Assembly: GCA_051294375.1 (NCBI GenBank)
Contig: CM119269.1
Span: 23,169,497 to 23,233,496 of the forward strand
Direction of reading: 5' to 3'
DNA from: Paraspadella gotoi
Lineage: Eukaryota; Chaetognatha
DNA length: 64,000 bases
In this document: positions 12,576-23,217 of the stretch, piece after piece
Numbering within the stretch: the stretch's first letter is position 1
Layout of the letters: every line of letters starts with the position of its first letter
Position numbers and translations under genes: made by a program
The notes under the pieces: model-generated
Told to the model about the DNA's origin: nothing
The model's database searches: none
What the model saw: the letters and a program-made list of their open reading frames with translations, nothing else

Positions 12576-12892
12576 TTAACGAGTTAATCGAGTACGTTAT
12601 ACATTACTCTACTTCCTCTTAGTATGGTACACCGAATAGATAGACGGAGCGTGGATAGATAGGAGCAAACAGATAGGAATAGATGAGACGAATAGCTGAA
12701 TAAGAATAGATAGCGGAAACCTGGACTGAAAAGCCGGGACCGCGACCATATATCGACACATATTCACGTAACGCGCTGCGATTGACCAAAGGAAAACGAC
12801 TAGAAACGAATAAACGGGCCGCAATCAGGTGCCGCCCGCAAGGGTGGATGAGCGAAAAAAAGGGCGGAAAAGCAAGAACTAAAAGGCGAACG

Positions 12893-13090
12893 TGAACAAC
12901 GATCCATTTTGCAGACCCGAAGCAAATTCCGCTCCGCAACGACTCTGCAACGCCGGTCAAACATCAACCGTCGTCGACGTCGCCGCTCGGTGGCGCCGTA
13001 TTCACCGTGAATCGGGCAGGACGCCGGCGCCCGCGGACTCGAAAGGCACCAAAACAAAATGGACGCGTGAATCAAACAAAAACGAACTTC
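12893..13090 (+). CDS. Exon of unknown basic protein, copy B (one frameshift)
   Basis: A second copy of the exon at 36-255. Reading in the frame of copy A needs one correction: the tttt run after ccat should have three Ts. The frame then stays open, giving DPKQIPLRNDSATPVKHQPS, then a Gly/Ala segment and a strongly basic end (RAGRRRPRTRKAPKQNGR, FRRLWK). The exon end gtggaag, with t or gt missing, matches copy A. The product is unknown. The single homopolymer change suggests sequencing error rather than a dead gene. Confidence 0.4.
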
Positions 13091-13099
13091 CGGCGCCTG

Positions 13100-13560
13100 T
13101 GGAAGTGGGAGATGACGAGAGAGAGATGGAAAGGGAAGAGAGTAGGAATGGGGAGGGAGAGAGAGAGGAGGAGGGAGAGAAGGGAAAGTGAGGGAAGGAA
13201 GAGAGACGAGGGACGGAAAGAGGAAGGAGTGGGGAAGGGATAGGAGAGAGATGGGAGAGAAGGGTGAGAGGCGAGTAAAGAGAGAGGGGGGAAAGTGAGG
13301 GAAAAAGAAGAGAGAGGCGAGAGAGAGAGGGGGAAAGCGGGAGGGGAGAGAGAGGGAGAAGGGGAGGAGGAGAGAGGGGGAAAGTAGGGAGAGAAAGAGA
13401 GAAGGAAGAGAGAGGGAGAAGCGGGAGGGAGGAGAGAGGGCGGAAGATAGTGAGGAGAGAAAGAGGAGAGAGGCGAGATAGACAGGGGAAAGGCGGAGAG
13501 AAGGAANNNNNNNNNNNNNNNNNNNNNNNNNGGGGGAGGGAGAGAGAGGGAGGAGGAAGA
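13100..13560. repeat. GA-rich low-complexity tract with gap
   Basis: Imperfect gggagagagagg repeats interrupted by 25 N (13,507-13,531). The long Ser/Pro/Leu frame on the minus strand is a translation of this tract. Confidence 0.85.
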
Positions 13561-14160
13561 GAAGATATTTTTATTTATTGGGTTCATTTTTGATAAAAGA
13601 AAAGAGGAAAAAAGAACCGAAATAGACATTTTTCAAATATTAATATTTGCATATATAAATAAGAGTTAAACATAATTTCAGGAAATCTTTTAAGAACAAA
13701 AGATCATCCAGTCATCATACATTTTAAATTCTCTCCTGGTGTTTTTCCTGCAAACTATTAATCTCGAACAAAAGATGAATACATCAAAAGTTTTGTAAAT
13801 TTTTTTCCAAAAAGATTTTTACTATGAAAGATAATTTAGGTCACTTTATGGTCCGTCAGTCTATCTGACCTTAAATAAGTATAAATTATAAAATTAATTT
13901 TATTTCTATGATCAATAATTTTTAACGTTTTTGCTGTTTAAACTTATTAATTTTTATTTGTTAATCATCAAGATAAAATTAAATTTTGTGCGACACTTGG
14001 AAAATGTGATTCCTTGTTCTTAAATTTTTTTCTTCTTTTATCCATAAAAAATTGGAAATGAGGTCGTCGTCGTCGTCGTCGTCGTTGTCATCTTGTCAAA
14101 AATCTAAGACCAAAACCTATGTTTAATCTTTTATAAATTATAATATCGATCACCTGTAAT

Positions 14161-14505
14161 TACTCTCTCTCTCTCTCTCTCTNNNNNNNNNNCTCTCTCT
14201 CTCTCTCAAGTTTTCCCTCGAGTTTGGGCGGAGAGAGAGAGAGAAAGCGAGTGATTGGCAGGGAGAGAGGGCNNNNNNNNNNNNNNNNNNNNNNNNNNNN
14301 NNNNNNNNNNNNNNNNNNNNNNNNNNNNNNNNNNNNNNNNNNNNNNNNNNNNNNNNNNNNNNNNNNNNNNNNNNNNNNNNNNNNNNNNNNNNNNNNNNNN
14401 NNNNNNNNNNNNNNNNNNNNNNNNNNNNNNNNNNNNNNNNNNNNNNNNNNNNNNNNNNNNNNNNNNNNNNNNNNNNNNNNNNNNNNNNNNNNNNNNNNNN
14501 NNNNN

Positions 14506-14535
<30 letters not shown>
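14161..14535. repeat. CT/GA tracts with two gaps
   Basis: (CT)n at 14,163-14,206 contains 10 N at 14,183-14,192. The GA-rich sequence has 233 N at 14,273-14,505 and resumes as (GA)n to about 14,535. On the minus strand the latter directly abuts the last readable SEA exon. Confidence 0.85.
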
Positions 14536-14538
<3 letters not shown>

Positions 14539-14572
14539 AAAGAAAACAGAGGAACGAGAAAAAACGTGTTTT
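14536..14572 (-). CDS. SEA-domain exon 3 (partial) of type II membrane protein
   Basis: On the minus strand the acceptor tctctgtcag is followed by sequence that, with the two bases left over from the preceding exon, reads AKHVFSRSSVFFE. This matches the last conserved strand of SEA domains, where a hydrophobic segment follows a Ser- or Gly-rich turn. The exon then runs into a (CT)n tract and a gap, so its donor cannot be seen. The phase fits the upstream exon exactly. Confidence 0.5.
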
Positions 14573-14699
14573 CTGACAGAGATGCGCAGAAAACAAGGGA
14601 TGGATAATTTTTGTTGCATCAATTTTATACCAGAAATGTTTAATTAGACAATAACTCAGAGAAATCACAAAACGTAGAAATGATTATGGGATAACTATT

Positions 14700-14984
14700 T
14701 TAGAAAACGTCGTCGTCGTCGTCGTNNNNNNNNNNNNNNNNNNNNNNNNNNNNNNNNNNNNNNNNNNNNNNNNNNNNNNNNNNNNNNNNNNNNNNNNNNN
14801 NNNNNNNNNNNNNNNNNNNNNNNNNNNNNNNNNNNNNNNNNNNNNNNNNNNNNNNNNNNNNNNNNNNNNNNNNNNNNNNNNNNNNNNNNNNNNNNNNNNN
14901 NNNNNNNNNNNNNNNNNNNNNNNNNNNNNNNNNNNNNNNNNNNNNNNNNNNNNNGTCGTCGCCGTCGTCATCGTCGTCGTCGTC
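14700..14984. repeat. (CGT)n array with gap
   Basis: GTC/CGT triplet repeats on both sides of a 229-N gap (14,726-14,954). Lies in an intron of the minus-strand SEA gene. Confidence 0.85.
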
Positions 14985-15039
14985 ATGTAAAAAGGGCGTT
15001 ACGGTTTTTTGATTCTTTTTAATTTCGAGACGAAGAGAG

Positions 15040-15056
15040 TGGACGACGAGAGAGAC

Positions 15057-15109
<53 letters not shown>

Positions 15110-15178
15110 AAGAGAGAGAGAGAGAAAGAGAGAGAGACAGAGACAGAGAGAGACAGAGACAGAGAGAGAGAGAGAGTA
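15040..15178. repeat. GA microsatellite with CAGA interruptions
   Basis: A gagaga/gacaga tract within the SEA gene, starting directly after the donor of SEA exon 2 on the minus strand. Confidence 0.9.
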
Positions 15179-15183
15179 CTTAC

Positions 15184-15251
15184 GCAAGATTATTGACGAT
15201 CGTCCCGTTGTAAAGACTTTTGAATTTCCCGTTTCTGTAGATGACATTCAT
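15184..15251 (-). CDS. SEA-domain exon 2 of type II membrane protein
   Basis: A 68-nt exon between acceptor ctcttgacag and donor gtaagt. It reads MNVIYRNGKFKSLYNGTIVN then NL, in phase 0 with the preceding exon. In SEA domains this is the middle segment, where a helix end (L..IY..S..) leads into the strand before the usual proteolysis region. The canonical GSVVV cleavage site is not present in this exon. Confidence 0.75.
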
Positions 15252-15710
15252 CTGTCAAGAGAAAAAAAGGTTTAACAGATGATAATAGATAGAGATGAAT
15301 TGTAATCTATAAGAACCAGATGTAAATAAGATAGTTTTGTAAAAACCATTTATAACTTAAAATCGATAAATAAGCGTTATAAGTTGATTTAGGCAATGAT
15401 ACTTAAATCTAGTTTGCATTTTATAGCATATAAAATATATTCGGTGTCAACATTCTGGCATTGTTTTAGCGTGTTAATTTATTAATTTAGCGAGCAATAT
15501 AGGATAGTAATATTATTTTATACAGCTTGGATTCTAACAACTATCATGTAAGGAAATTTTTTTATTAAACACCTCATGTTTAAAAAACCAGGTCCTTTCA
15601 GGAATATTTTATTTCTAAATTTAGACTTTCGTATCTTACGGAAATACTGACCTCGCCAAGCTAGCAAACCCTTTTTTACAAGCAAGCTTACCTTTTCTAA
15701 AAAAGCTTAC

Positions 15711-15814
15711 CTCTTCAATAAATATCGATGTGAAGTTAATAAATTCTGTTGATTGTCGCTCGTTGAGTTGTGGAACGAATAATTGATTCAGTGAAAGATT
15801 TCCTTGGAAGATTA
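15711..15814 (-). CDS. SEA-domain exon 1 of type II membrane protein
   Basis: A 104-nt exon with acceptor ctttccttttccag and donor gaagag|gtaagc. It encodes IFQGNLSLNQLFVPQL and then an S.EF.....I...I helix. This is the characteristic start of an SEA domain: a strand F.G.L.L, a Phe, then Leu, and an S-x-E-F helix. SEA domains occur in the stems of mucins and type II transmembrane proteases and often self-cleave. The phases at both ends agree with the neighbouring exons. Confidence 0.8.
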
Positions 15815-15824
15815 CTGGAAAAGG

Positions 15825-16090
15825 AAAGAGAGAAAATACTGTAAAAGATGGAGGAAAAAATACATGAAAACTAGGGGAAAATACTGTAAAAGATGGAGGG
15901 AAATACATGAAAACGGAGGGAAAAATACTGTAAAAGATAGAGGGAAATACATGAAAACGGAGGGGAAAATATTGTAAAAGATGGAGGCAAATACATGAAA
16001 ACGAGGGGAAAATACTGTAAATGATAGAGGGAAATACATGAAAACCGAGGGGAAAATACAGTAAAAGATAGGGGAAATACTGTATATTAA
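15825..16090. repeat. About 43-bp tandem repeat in SEA-gene intron
   Basis: About six copies of a unit containing GAGGGGAAAATACTGTAAAA and GATGGAGGGAAATACATGAA. The Phe/Pro/Ser-rich minus-strand frames over it are repeat translations. Confidence 0.85.
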
Positions 16091-16155
16091 AACGGACTGA
16101 CAGACACAAGGACTGACAGACAGACCGACCGTTTGATTGATTGATCGATACTCAC

Positions 16156-16200
16156 CATCATTAATGTCGATTGGTGATTGAGTCATGTCGGCGAATTTGA
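16156..16200 (-). CDS. Linker exon between TM and SEA domain
   Basis: A 45-nt exon with acceptor aatttcag and donor atgatg|gtgagt. It reads KFADMTQSPIDIND. Its end phase (one base) fits SEA exon 1, which supplies the remaining two. It lies between the membrane exon (behind the 266-N gap) and the SEA exons, so it should encode the juxtamembrane stem. QSPIDI resembles an alpha-carbonic-anhydrase motif, but nothing else of that family is present. Confidence 0.65.
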
Positions 16201-16240
16201 CTGAAATTAATCATTTTAAAAATTATTAACGATTAATTTA

Positions 16241-16506
16241 NNNNNNNNNNNNNNNNNNNNNNNNNNNNNNNNNNNNNNNNNNNNNNNNNNNNNNNNNNNN
16301 NNNNNNNNNNNNNNNNNNNNNNNNNNNNNNNNNNNNNNNNNNNNNNNNNNNNNNNNNNNNNNNNNNNNNNNNNNNNNNNNNNNNNNNNNNNNNNNNNNNN
16401 NNNNNNNNNNNNNNNNNNNNNNNNNNNNNNNNNNNNNNNNNNNNNNNNNNNNNNNNNNNNNNNNNNNNNNNNNNNNNNNNNNNNNNNNNNNNNNNNNNNN
16501 NNNNNN
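16241..16506. other. 266-N assembly gap inside SEA gene
   Basis: Separates the transmembrane exon from the linker exon. The donor of the former is hidden in it. Confidence 0.99.
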
Positions 16507-17521
16507 CCGCTACATAAATCCCGGCCGACAAACCGCCCAGCAACGCCAATCCGAGAACGAGGAATATTCCTTGGATAATAATTTGACGACGATGACGACG
16601 AAGTAGCGACGACGACGACGACGAAAACGACGACGACTTCTTCTTCTTCTCCATCGTCGACGTCATCCCTAACACGCCCTTTCTCGGCAGCCCGTCCGGC
16701 TCAGCGCCGAGAACCCCTTTCCTAGACAGCCCCGTGCCATCTTCACCCCGAGGGGGCGTGTCCCCTCCAACAGAACTGCCCGGCGAAATGTTCCAACTTT
16801 CCCCCGAGGTGGCGCAGCAATCGTCACAGACGCAAGGTGCCGAGACGGCCGCTCGAGGCCGTTTGGGGCGCGGCCGGGCCGGCGCTAAAGTAGCGGCGCG
16901 TGGGAGTAAAGCCGCGCCGGAAGTTGGCGAGGCTGTTGGCGCCGATGACGCCGCTCCCCACACGTCGCCGTTGAGACTGACCAATTCGAAGGCGCTCACG
17001 TGATCTGGCGTCGAATCTATACGAGAAAAAAGACGCCGGGTTGCTGTGGAAACGCGATGTGGCGCCGTGGAACGAGTTAGCGACGCCAGAGGGCCGGCGC
17101 GACGGTGCGAAGAGGAAGAGGGACTTTCGGCGTAAGCTGGATTGGCGAATCCGAGGCGGGAGGCTGCAAAATCGCCTGCAGCAGACGTGGAAAGTCCTAC
17201 ATCTCCAGCGCCTGCAGTTTTGGCTGCGGAAAGTCCTGCATCCGCAGCGAATGTTGCAGCGACCGCGGGATGAAGGGACGGAACTCTCGACGGCGTCTTT
17301 TTCTTGGAACCTGCGTCGTCGTCGTCGTCTTTTTTGACGCCGGCCCGCGGCGTCTTTTTCGTCGTCCTCGTGGTTCCGATCGTCGTTGTGGTCGTCGTCT
17401 CGTCCTCTTCGTCGTCGGTGGAGAAAGAGGACGAGGGGCGACGGATTCGAGTCTCACGTCGACGACGCCGAGTTCGCGGCGTCGTTCGACGGCGCCATCT
17501 TTTGACATCCTCGACGCCGGC
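16507..17521 (-). CDS. Cytoplasmic and transmembrane exon of type II membrane protein
   Basis: One minus-strand frame stays open for about 338 codons in GC-rich DNA, from an acceptor-like site (tctcccctctcataag-type, near 17,522) to the gap at 16,506. In order it shows an Arg-rich start; acidic and Thr runs (STDDEEDET, Thr repeats, KKDDDDD); an Ala/Gly stretch; a GFANPAYAESPSSSS segment; FELVSLNGDVWG; a CVCDDCC cluster; two copies of RKGVLG; a basic Ser-rich patch (MEKKKKSSSF...RRHRRQ); and a membrane helix (IIIQGIFLVLGLALLGGLSA) at about 16,510-16,583. Basic residues before the helix and an SEA domain after it predict type II topology with a large cytoplasmic tail. There is no in-frame Met before MTSTMEKKKK, so either the start lies in an earlier exon or that Met is used. 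GC bias alone keeps frames open, so the distal part is less certain. Confidence 0.55.
17320..17420. repeat. GTC triplet clusters in coding-like sequence
   Basis: (GTC)n runs encode Asp and Thr runs in the minus-strand frame above. They are part of a genome-wide tendency to CGA/GTC expansion in this window. Confidence 0.6.
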
Positions 17522-17539
17522 CTTATGAGAGGGAGAAGA

Positions 17540-17791
17540 GAGAGAGAGAGGGAATGTGGGGTGTGAGGTCAGAATGAGGTCAGGTTGGGTCTGGTTGTTA
17601 GGATAGATTGGGGTCAGAATGTGTCTCGTTGGGTCAAATTGAGTCGGTTAGGGTTTTTTTTTCGGACAGATTGGGGTCACGTTAAGTCTTGTGACTTGTT
17701 AAGATAGATAAAATAAGGCCGACGAATCGTCACCTGAAAAACCTCGAAAGGATCGCGAATTTGCTGGAGCTGCTGGAGCTGGAGACGTCGT

Positions 17792-17825
<34 letters not shown>

Positions 17826-17967
17826 TGGATGGATGAGAATCTGGGCCTGCGATCTTATAGGAACCCACCTTCGGTGCGTCGCCGGGCTCGTGGAGAGTGG
17901 AGCGGGGGGGGAGAGAGAGAGAGAGGTGAGTGAGGGAGAGTGTATGAGAGAGAGGAGAGGCAGAGAG

Positions 17968-17999
<32 letters not shown>

Positions 18000-18035
18000 A
18001 GGAAACAAGAAGAAGAAAAAGTTTAACTGAAAAAT
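17540..18035. repeat. GGTCAGGTT-type, GTC and GA repeats
   Basis: Irregular gggtcagaatg/gggtcaggtt units (17,565-17,690), (GTC)n at 17,785-17,822 and GA tracts (17,905-18,000). No exon supported. Confidence 0.6.
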
Positions 18036-18089
18036 TTAAAACTCATTGGACCTAATTTTTTGGTGGCAAAAACAACAGATCAAACAACT

Positions 18090-18205
18090 AACCTGACTCT
18101 TAGGGTCGCGATAGAAAGAGGGAGAGACGGACAGATCGACCAACAGACGGACTGACCGACTAACCTGACTCTTAGGGTCGCGATAGAAAGATGGAGAGAC
18201 GGATT
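18090..18205. repeat. Two-copy direct repeat
   Basis: Two copies of CTAACCTGACTCTTAGGGTC with the following GCGATAGAAAGA, about 66 bp apart and joined by GACGGAC/GACCGAC units. Confidence 0.75.
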
Positions 18206-18209
18206 TCCT

Positions 18210-19235
18210 TTTCCCCATTAGTGAATAAGAGACGCTGAGCCAAACTCCTCTTCCTCGCTCATTCTTAGGAGGAGGACGGGACGTTGCTGTAGTCGTTGAT
18301 GTTGTTGCTGTAGTTGTTGTGGTTGTAGCCGTTTCTGTTATTATTGCTGCTGTTGCGATAGCTGTAGTTGTTTTTTATGTTGCTGTTCGTTTGATGCTGT
18401 TTCGGTTGCTGTTGGAGTTAATGCTGTTAATACAATTCTATTTTAAACGCAAGAAATATTAAATTAAATAAAAATGTTTTTCTTTTTTTTTACCTTAAAA
18501 CTTTTTTTAAATTTTCTTTTCTTCCAATCGTGTGTTTTCCAAGCGGCCAGAAAGATTTTCCGGTCCTTATCTAATAAAGATATATTCAGATCTTTTCCGG
18601 TTCGTCTTACGAGGATTTTCCGGTCATATTTTCTCTCAAAGAAGTGCCGAGATATATTTTAATATATTTTTAGAGAGAGAGAGTGAGACAGTGAGACAGA
18701 GAGAGAGAGAAAGAATTTCTCGGAAATGCTTTGATTCCTTCCATCTATAAATAGCTCCTTTGTTTCGTGGGGCGTTTTCTTTTTTTTAGTTTTTCCTTCG
18801 TCTTTTGTTTTTTGTTTTTATCTTTTTGACTTTTTTTTTCTCTGGGGACCCAAAGGCGTCGCTTCGGAGGGAAAAGGCGGAATATCCTTTTTCTTTTTTG
18901 GGCGGATGAGAGGGAGAGAGAGAGGGAGAGAGTGACGGAGAGAGAGAAAGAGATATATATTTCTGTGGGGGGGAATAAACAATGAGAAATTGAATCTTTA
19001 GTTATACAGTAATAACTAATAATCAGTCTGGAAATTATTTTTAGTCATTAAGGAAGAAACTTAACTGGTGGACTTTAGGCAAATGTTAGTCTTAGTTAAT
19101 ATTACGTTATTATTATGTTATTATTTAATATTAGTACATTTATTGTAACACGTTTATCATTCTTTGACTCATGCATTCAGATTCAGATGAACTCATATTA
19201 CATTTTGAATTCATTACAATCTTAACTATAATTGT
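18210..19235. other. No gene seen
   Basis: Contains an interrupted gttgttgctgtag tract (18,290-18,430), T-rich DNA with gatcttttccggt repeats (18,555-18,630) and GA tracts (18,672-18,712, 18,908-18,955). Confidence 0.5.
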
Positions 19236-19585
19236 CGACCAAAAATTTTTGAACAAAATAGTCGATTAAAATAGTTTACCTAAATAGTCGCCCAAACCAG
19301 TTGATTAAAATAGTCGACTAAAATTTATTGCCCAAAAAGGTCGACCCAAAAAGTTGATTAAAATGGTCAACAAAAACTAGTCGAACAAAGAAGTCGACCA
19401 AAATGGTCAATTAAAATAGTATAAAAAAAAATAGTCAATCAAAGTTTAATAACCAAAATGGTTGACCAAATTAGAAAATCAAAATAGTCAATTAAAATAG
19501 TTGACCAAAACTCGTCGAACCAAAATGGTTGATTCAAATAGTCGACCACAATGGTCGACTAAAACTCATCGACCAAAAATTCTCG
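19236..19585. repeat. About 20-bp degenerate GTCGACCAAAAT repeat
   Basis: Around 17 diverged copies of a unit like AGTCGACCAAAATAGTTGAT. Old array with many substitutions. Confidence 0.8.
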
Positions 19586-19589
19586 TAAA

Positions 19590-19660
19590 ATTGAATTGAA
19601 GAAAAAAGTTTATAAACGTGAAAAGATTCCCGCCCTTTTAGTTTTTTTTCATCTTTTGAA

Positions 19661-19708
<48 letters not shown>

Positions 19709-20105
19709 GCGTCGAAATTCCCTGATAGCGAGGCGGAGTTTTTGACGTCAAAAATTTCAAAAGTTTATTTTTCTTTTGCACAAATAAAAGTTAAAAAACC
19801 AAATGTTGTTGTTGTTGTTTTTTTTTGTTTTATTTGCATGAGAATTTTCTTTTTCGCTATTTTAATTTCTCTCTTTCTCTTTCTCTCTCTTTTTTTCAAT
19901 GTTTTTCTCTCTCCCTTCCACCCTCTCTCTCTCTCTCTCTCTCCCCCTCTCTCTCTCTCCCCCCAGATAGTCGATTCGAACTTATTTGTTTTATCAGAAA
20001 GATTCTTCGTCGGCCGTTGCAGGTTCTAGAGTTTTTTGGGCGTTTCCTTCTGGATGCTAAACGTGATTAGTGAAGAAAGAGAGAGAGAGAGAGAGAGCGA
20101 GAGAG

Positions 20106-20137
<32 letters not shown>

Positions 20138-20160
20138 CTAGAGAGAAAAATACCATCTAG
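19590..20160. other. GA and CT tracts, no gene
   Basis: (GA)n at 19,660-19,704, CT/TTTC tracts at 19,868-19,965 and (GA)n at 20,076-20,145. Confidence 0.7.
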
Positions 20161-20455
20161 TTATTAAAATCCATGACGTCAAAACTCTAAGTTCATGGAA
20201 TAACTTTTTTAATGATAAAATAATACTTTAAATCTTTAAATCATTTCATGTAACTTTAATAAACAAACAAAGGTATAATGATCTTAAGTAAGTTAAAGAT
20301 CTATTTGTACCAAAAGAAGTGTATAAACACGATTAAGTCTCAATTAATTAAAAAATTAAATAATTAAAAAAGCCAAACTGAAGGTCATTGTCCTCTTTTG
20401 TACTCCCACTCTTTTTAATGTCTTCATTCTCTCTATCGATATCTCATCTTTTTAG

Positions 20456-20788
20456 TTGCGCCGCGAAAACTCGCGGAGAAACTCTATAAGTCACTTTTCG
20501 GTCGGTCTGTCGGTCGGTCTGTCGGTCCGTCGGTATCTCTGTCTGGTCTGTTCCACTTACGTTAAAAAGGCATATAACTTCCCTATAGTTGTTCGCTCTT
20601 TTGTTAAGACGGAAAAAAACCAGAAATCTAAGTGACTGCTAGTAAGGAATAAAAGACGCAATTCTGATGCAGTGCGTGTCATAAATACACAGCCTAAGAA
20701 AGTTATTGTAGTTATGTAGTCAAGTCAAGTCGCGTCATGTCATGTCACGTCATGAGATACACGTGTTAAGGAAGTTACTGCGGCGCAA
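20456..20788 (+). mobile_element. MITE-like element, copy 1
   Basis: Bounded by TTGCGCCGC and its inverse GCGGCGCAA. After the left end comes a CGCGAAAACTCGCG hairpin, then a variable GTCGGTCTG array, CCACTTACGTTAAAA and GCATATAACTTCCCTATAGT. A GTCATGTCATGTCACGTCAT run precedes the right end. Six copies are visible in the window; no coding capacity. Confidence 0.7.
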
Positions 20789-20966
20789 CACATTTGAATT
20801 ACGGTTCTTGTTCTTCATCTTCATCTTTCATTTTCTCTCCCAATTTCTCATTCCATCCAAACTCCCTCTAGCAGCCATGGAACGGGTCCTGGGCTTGAAA
20901 CCGGGCTTGAGGGTTCTCCAGACCCCCAAGGTGGTTTACGGCCGTCCACACGTTTCCCGGTAGCAT

Positions 20967-21660
20967 TAATGATCGATCTCGGTACAATTGGGGATCGATC
21001 TCGGTACAATTGGGGATCGATCTCGGTACAATTGGGGATCGATCTCGGTACAATTGAGGATCGGTCTCGGTACAATTGGGGATCAATCTCGGTACAATTG
21101 GGGATTGATCTCGGTACCATTAGGGATTGATTGTGGTACAATTGGGGATCGATCTTGGTATCATTAGNNNNNNNNNNNNNNNNNNNNNNNNNNNNNNNNN
21201 NNNNNNNNNNNNNNNNNNNNNNNNNNNNNNNNNNNNNNNNNNNNNNNNNNNNNNNNNNNNNNNNNNNNNNNNNNNNNNNNNNNNNNNNNNNNNNNNNNNN
21301 NNNNNNNNNNNNNNNNNNNNNNNNNNNNNNNNNNNNNNNNNNNNNNNNNNNNNNNNNNNNNNNNNNNNNNNNNNNNNNNNNNNNNNNNNNNNNNNNNNNN
21401 NNNNNNNNNNNNNNNNNNNNNNNNNNNNNNNNNNNNNNNNNNNNNNNNNNNNNNNNNNNNNNNNNNNNNNNNNNNNNNNNNNNNNNNNNNNNNNNNNNNN
21501 NNNNNNNNNNNNCAATTGAGGATCGATCTCGGTACAATTGGGGATTGATCTCGGTACCATTGGGGATTGATATCGGTACAATTGGGGATCAATCCCGTTA
21601 CAATTGGGGATCGATCTCGGTACAATTGGGGATCGATCTCGGTACCATTGGGGATCGATC
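20967..21660. repeat. 22-bp tandem array with 345-N gap
   Basis: Unit CGGTACAATTGGGGATCGAT plus CT, nearly perfect in the first part; the gap is 21,168-21,512. Three units are 66 bp, so frames stay open and give a repeating 22-residue peptide that should not be taken for a gene. Confidence 0.9.
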
Positions 21661-21900
21661 TCGATCTCGAACTGCCACTCGCGCGTCTGCCCACTCACCC
21701 ACTCACCCACTCACCACTCAACCACTCACCCACTCACCACTGACCATCAAGTATCGCTGATCCTGGTTTTTTCATAACACGATTAAGTCTCAATTAATTA
21801 ATAAAATTAAATATTAAAAGCCAAACTGAAGTCATTGTCCTCCTTTGTACTCCCACTCTTTTTAATGTCTCATTCTCTCTATCGATATTCATCTTTTTAG

Positions 21901-22232
21901 TTGCGCCGCGAAAACTCGCGGAGAAACTCTATAAGTCACTTTTCGGTCGGTCTGTCGGTCGGTCTGTCGGTCGTCGGTATCTCTGTCTGGTCTGTTCCAC
22001 TTACGTTAAAAAGGCATATAACTCCCTATAGTTGTTCGCTCTTTTGTTAAGACCGGAAAAAAACCAGAAATCCTAAGTACTGCTAGTAAGGAATAAAAGA
22101 CGCAATTCTGATGCAGTGCGTGTCATAGAATACACAGCCTAAGAAAGTTATTGTAGTTATGTAGTCAAGCAAGTCGCGTCATGTCATGTCACGTCATGAG
22201 ATACACGTGTTAAGGAAGTTACTGCGGCGCAA
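21901..22232 (+). mobile_element. MITE-like element, copy 2 (within duplicate)
   Basis: Same ends (TTGCGCCGC/GCGGCGCAA) and internal GTCGGTCTG array as the element at 20,456. Probably the same insertion, duplicated. Confidence 0.7.
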
Positions 22233-22429
22233 CAATTTTGAATTACGGTTTTCTTGTTCTCATCTTCATCTTTCATTTTCTCTCCCAATTTCTCATTCCA
22301 TCCAAACTCCTTCTAGCAGCCATGGAACGGGTCCTGGGCTTGGAACCGGGCCTTGAGGGTTCTCCAGACCCCCAAGGTGGTTTACGGCCGTCCACACGTT
22401 TCCGGTAGCATTAGCATTAATGCGATTCG

Positions 22430-23095
22430 GTACAATTTGGGGATCCGATCTCGGTACAATTGGGGATCGATCTCGGTACAATTGGGGATCGATCTCGGTA
22501 CAATTGGGGATCGATCTCGGTACAAGGGAATCGATCTCGGTACTATTAGGGATCGATCACGGTACAGAGAGGATCGGTCTCGGTACAATTGGGGATCAAT
22601 CTCGGTACAATTGGGGGATTGATCTCGGTACCATTAGTTTGATTGTGGTACAATTGGGGATCGATCTTGGTATCATAGGAATAGTTCGTGGTACAATTGG
22701 GGATCGATCTTGGTAAATTGGGGATCAATCTCAGTACAATTGGGGATTGCTCTTGGCACAATTGGGATCGATCTGATACCATTAGGGATCGATCATGGTT
22801 ACAATTGGGGATCCGATCTCGGTACAATTGAGGATCGATCTCAGGTAACAATTGGGATTTGATCTTCAGTTACAATAGGGATTTGATCTTCCAGTACAAT
22901 TGTTGGGACGATCTTTGGTACAATTGGGGATCCGATCTCCGGTACAATTTGAGGATCGATCTCGGTAACAATTGGGGATGATCTTCGTACCATTGGGGAT
23001 TGATTCGGTCACATTGGGGATCAATCCCGTTACAATTGGGGATCGATCTCGGTACAATGGGGATCGATCTCGGTTACCATTGGGGATCGATCTCG
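22430..23095. repeat. 22-bp tandem array, noisy copy
   Basis: About 30 units of the GGTACAATTGGGGATCGATC repeat with frequent one-base indels and truncated units. Confidence 0.85.
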
Positions 23096-23217
23096 ATCTC
23101 GAACTGCCACATCCGCGCGTCTGCCCACTCACCCATCACCCACTCAGCACTCAACCACTCACCACTCACCACTGACCATCAAGTATCGGCTGTCCTGGTT
23201 TTTTTGAAAAAAACGCG

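Larger units (their letters stand above)
20325..21765. repeat. Segmental duplicate D1, first copy
   Basis: A block beginning AACACGATTAAGTCTCAATT repeats at 21,775 in the same order: MITE, unique segment, ccatggaacgggtcctgggc patch, 22-bp array, then ctcacccactcacc repeats. The copies differ mainly by one-base indels. Confidence 0.85.
21775..23200. repeat. Segmental duplicate D1, second copy
   Basis: Same layout as 20,325-21,765 but with many single-base gains and losses, especially in the 22-bp array, which looks scrambled. It ends in the same ctcacccactcacc and TATCGGCTG/tcctggttttttt sequence. Confidence 0.85.

Noticed and set aside
13072-13629. 185-residue Ser/Pro/Leu protein
   Set aside because: GA-tract translation that spans an N gap.
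16156-16200. Carbonic anhydrase (QSPIDI motif)
   Set aside because: Only six residues match. The exon joins in phase to SEA exons, and no other carbonic-anhydrase motif is present.
20967-23095. Long repetitive proteins (YRDRSPIVPRS type)
   Set aside because: They arise from a stop-free 22-bp repeat and N gaps and have no start, splice or composition support.
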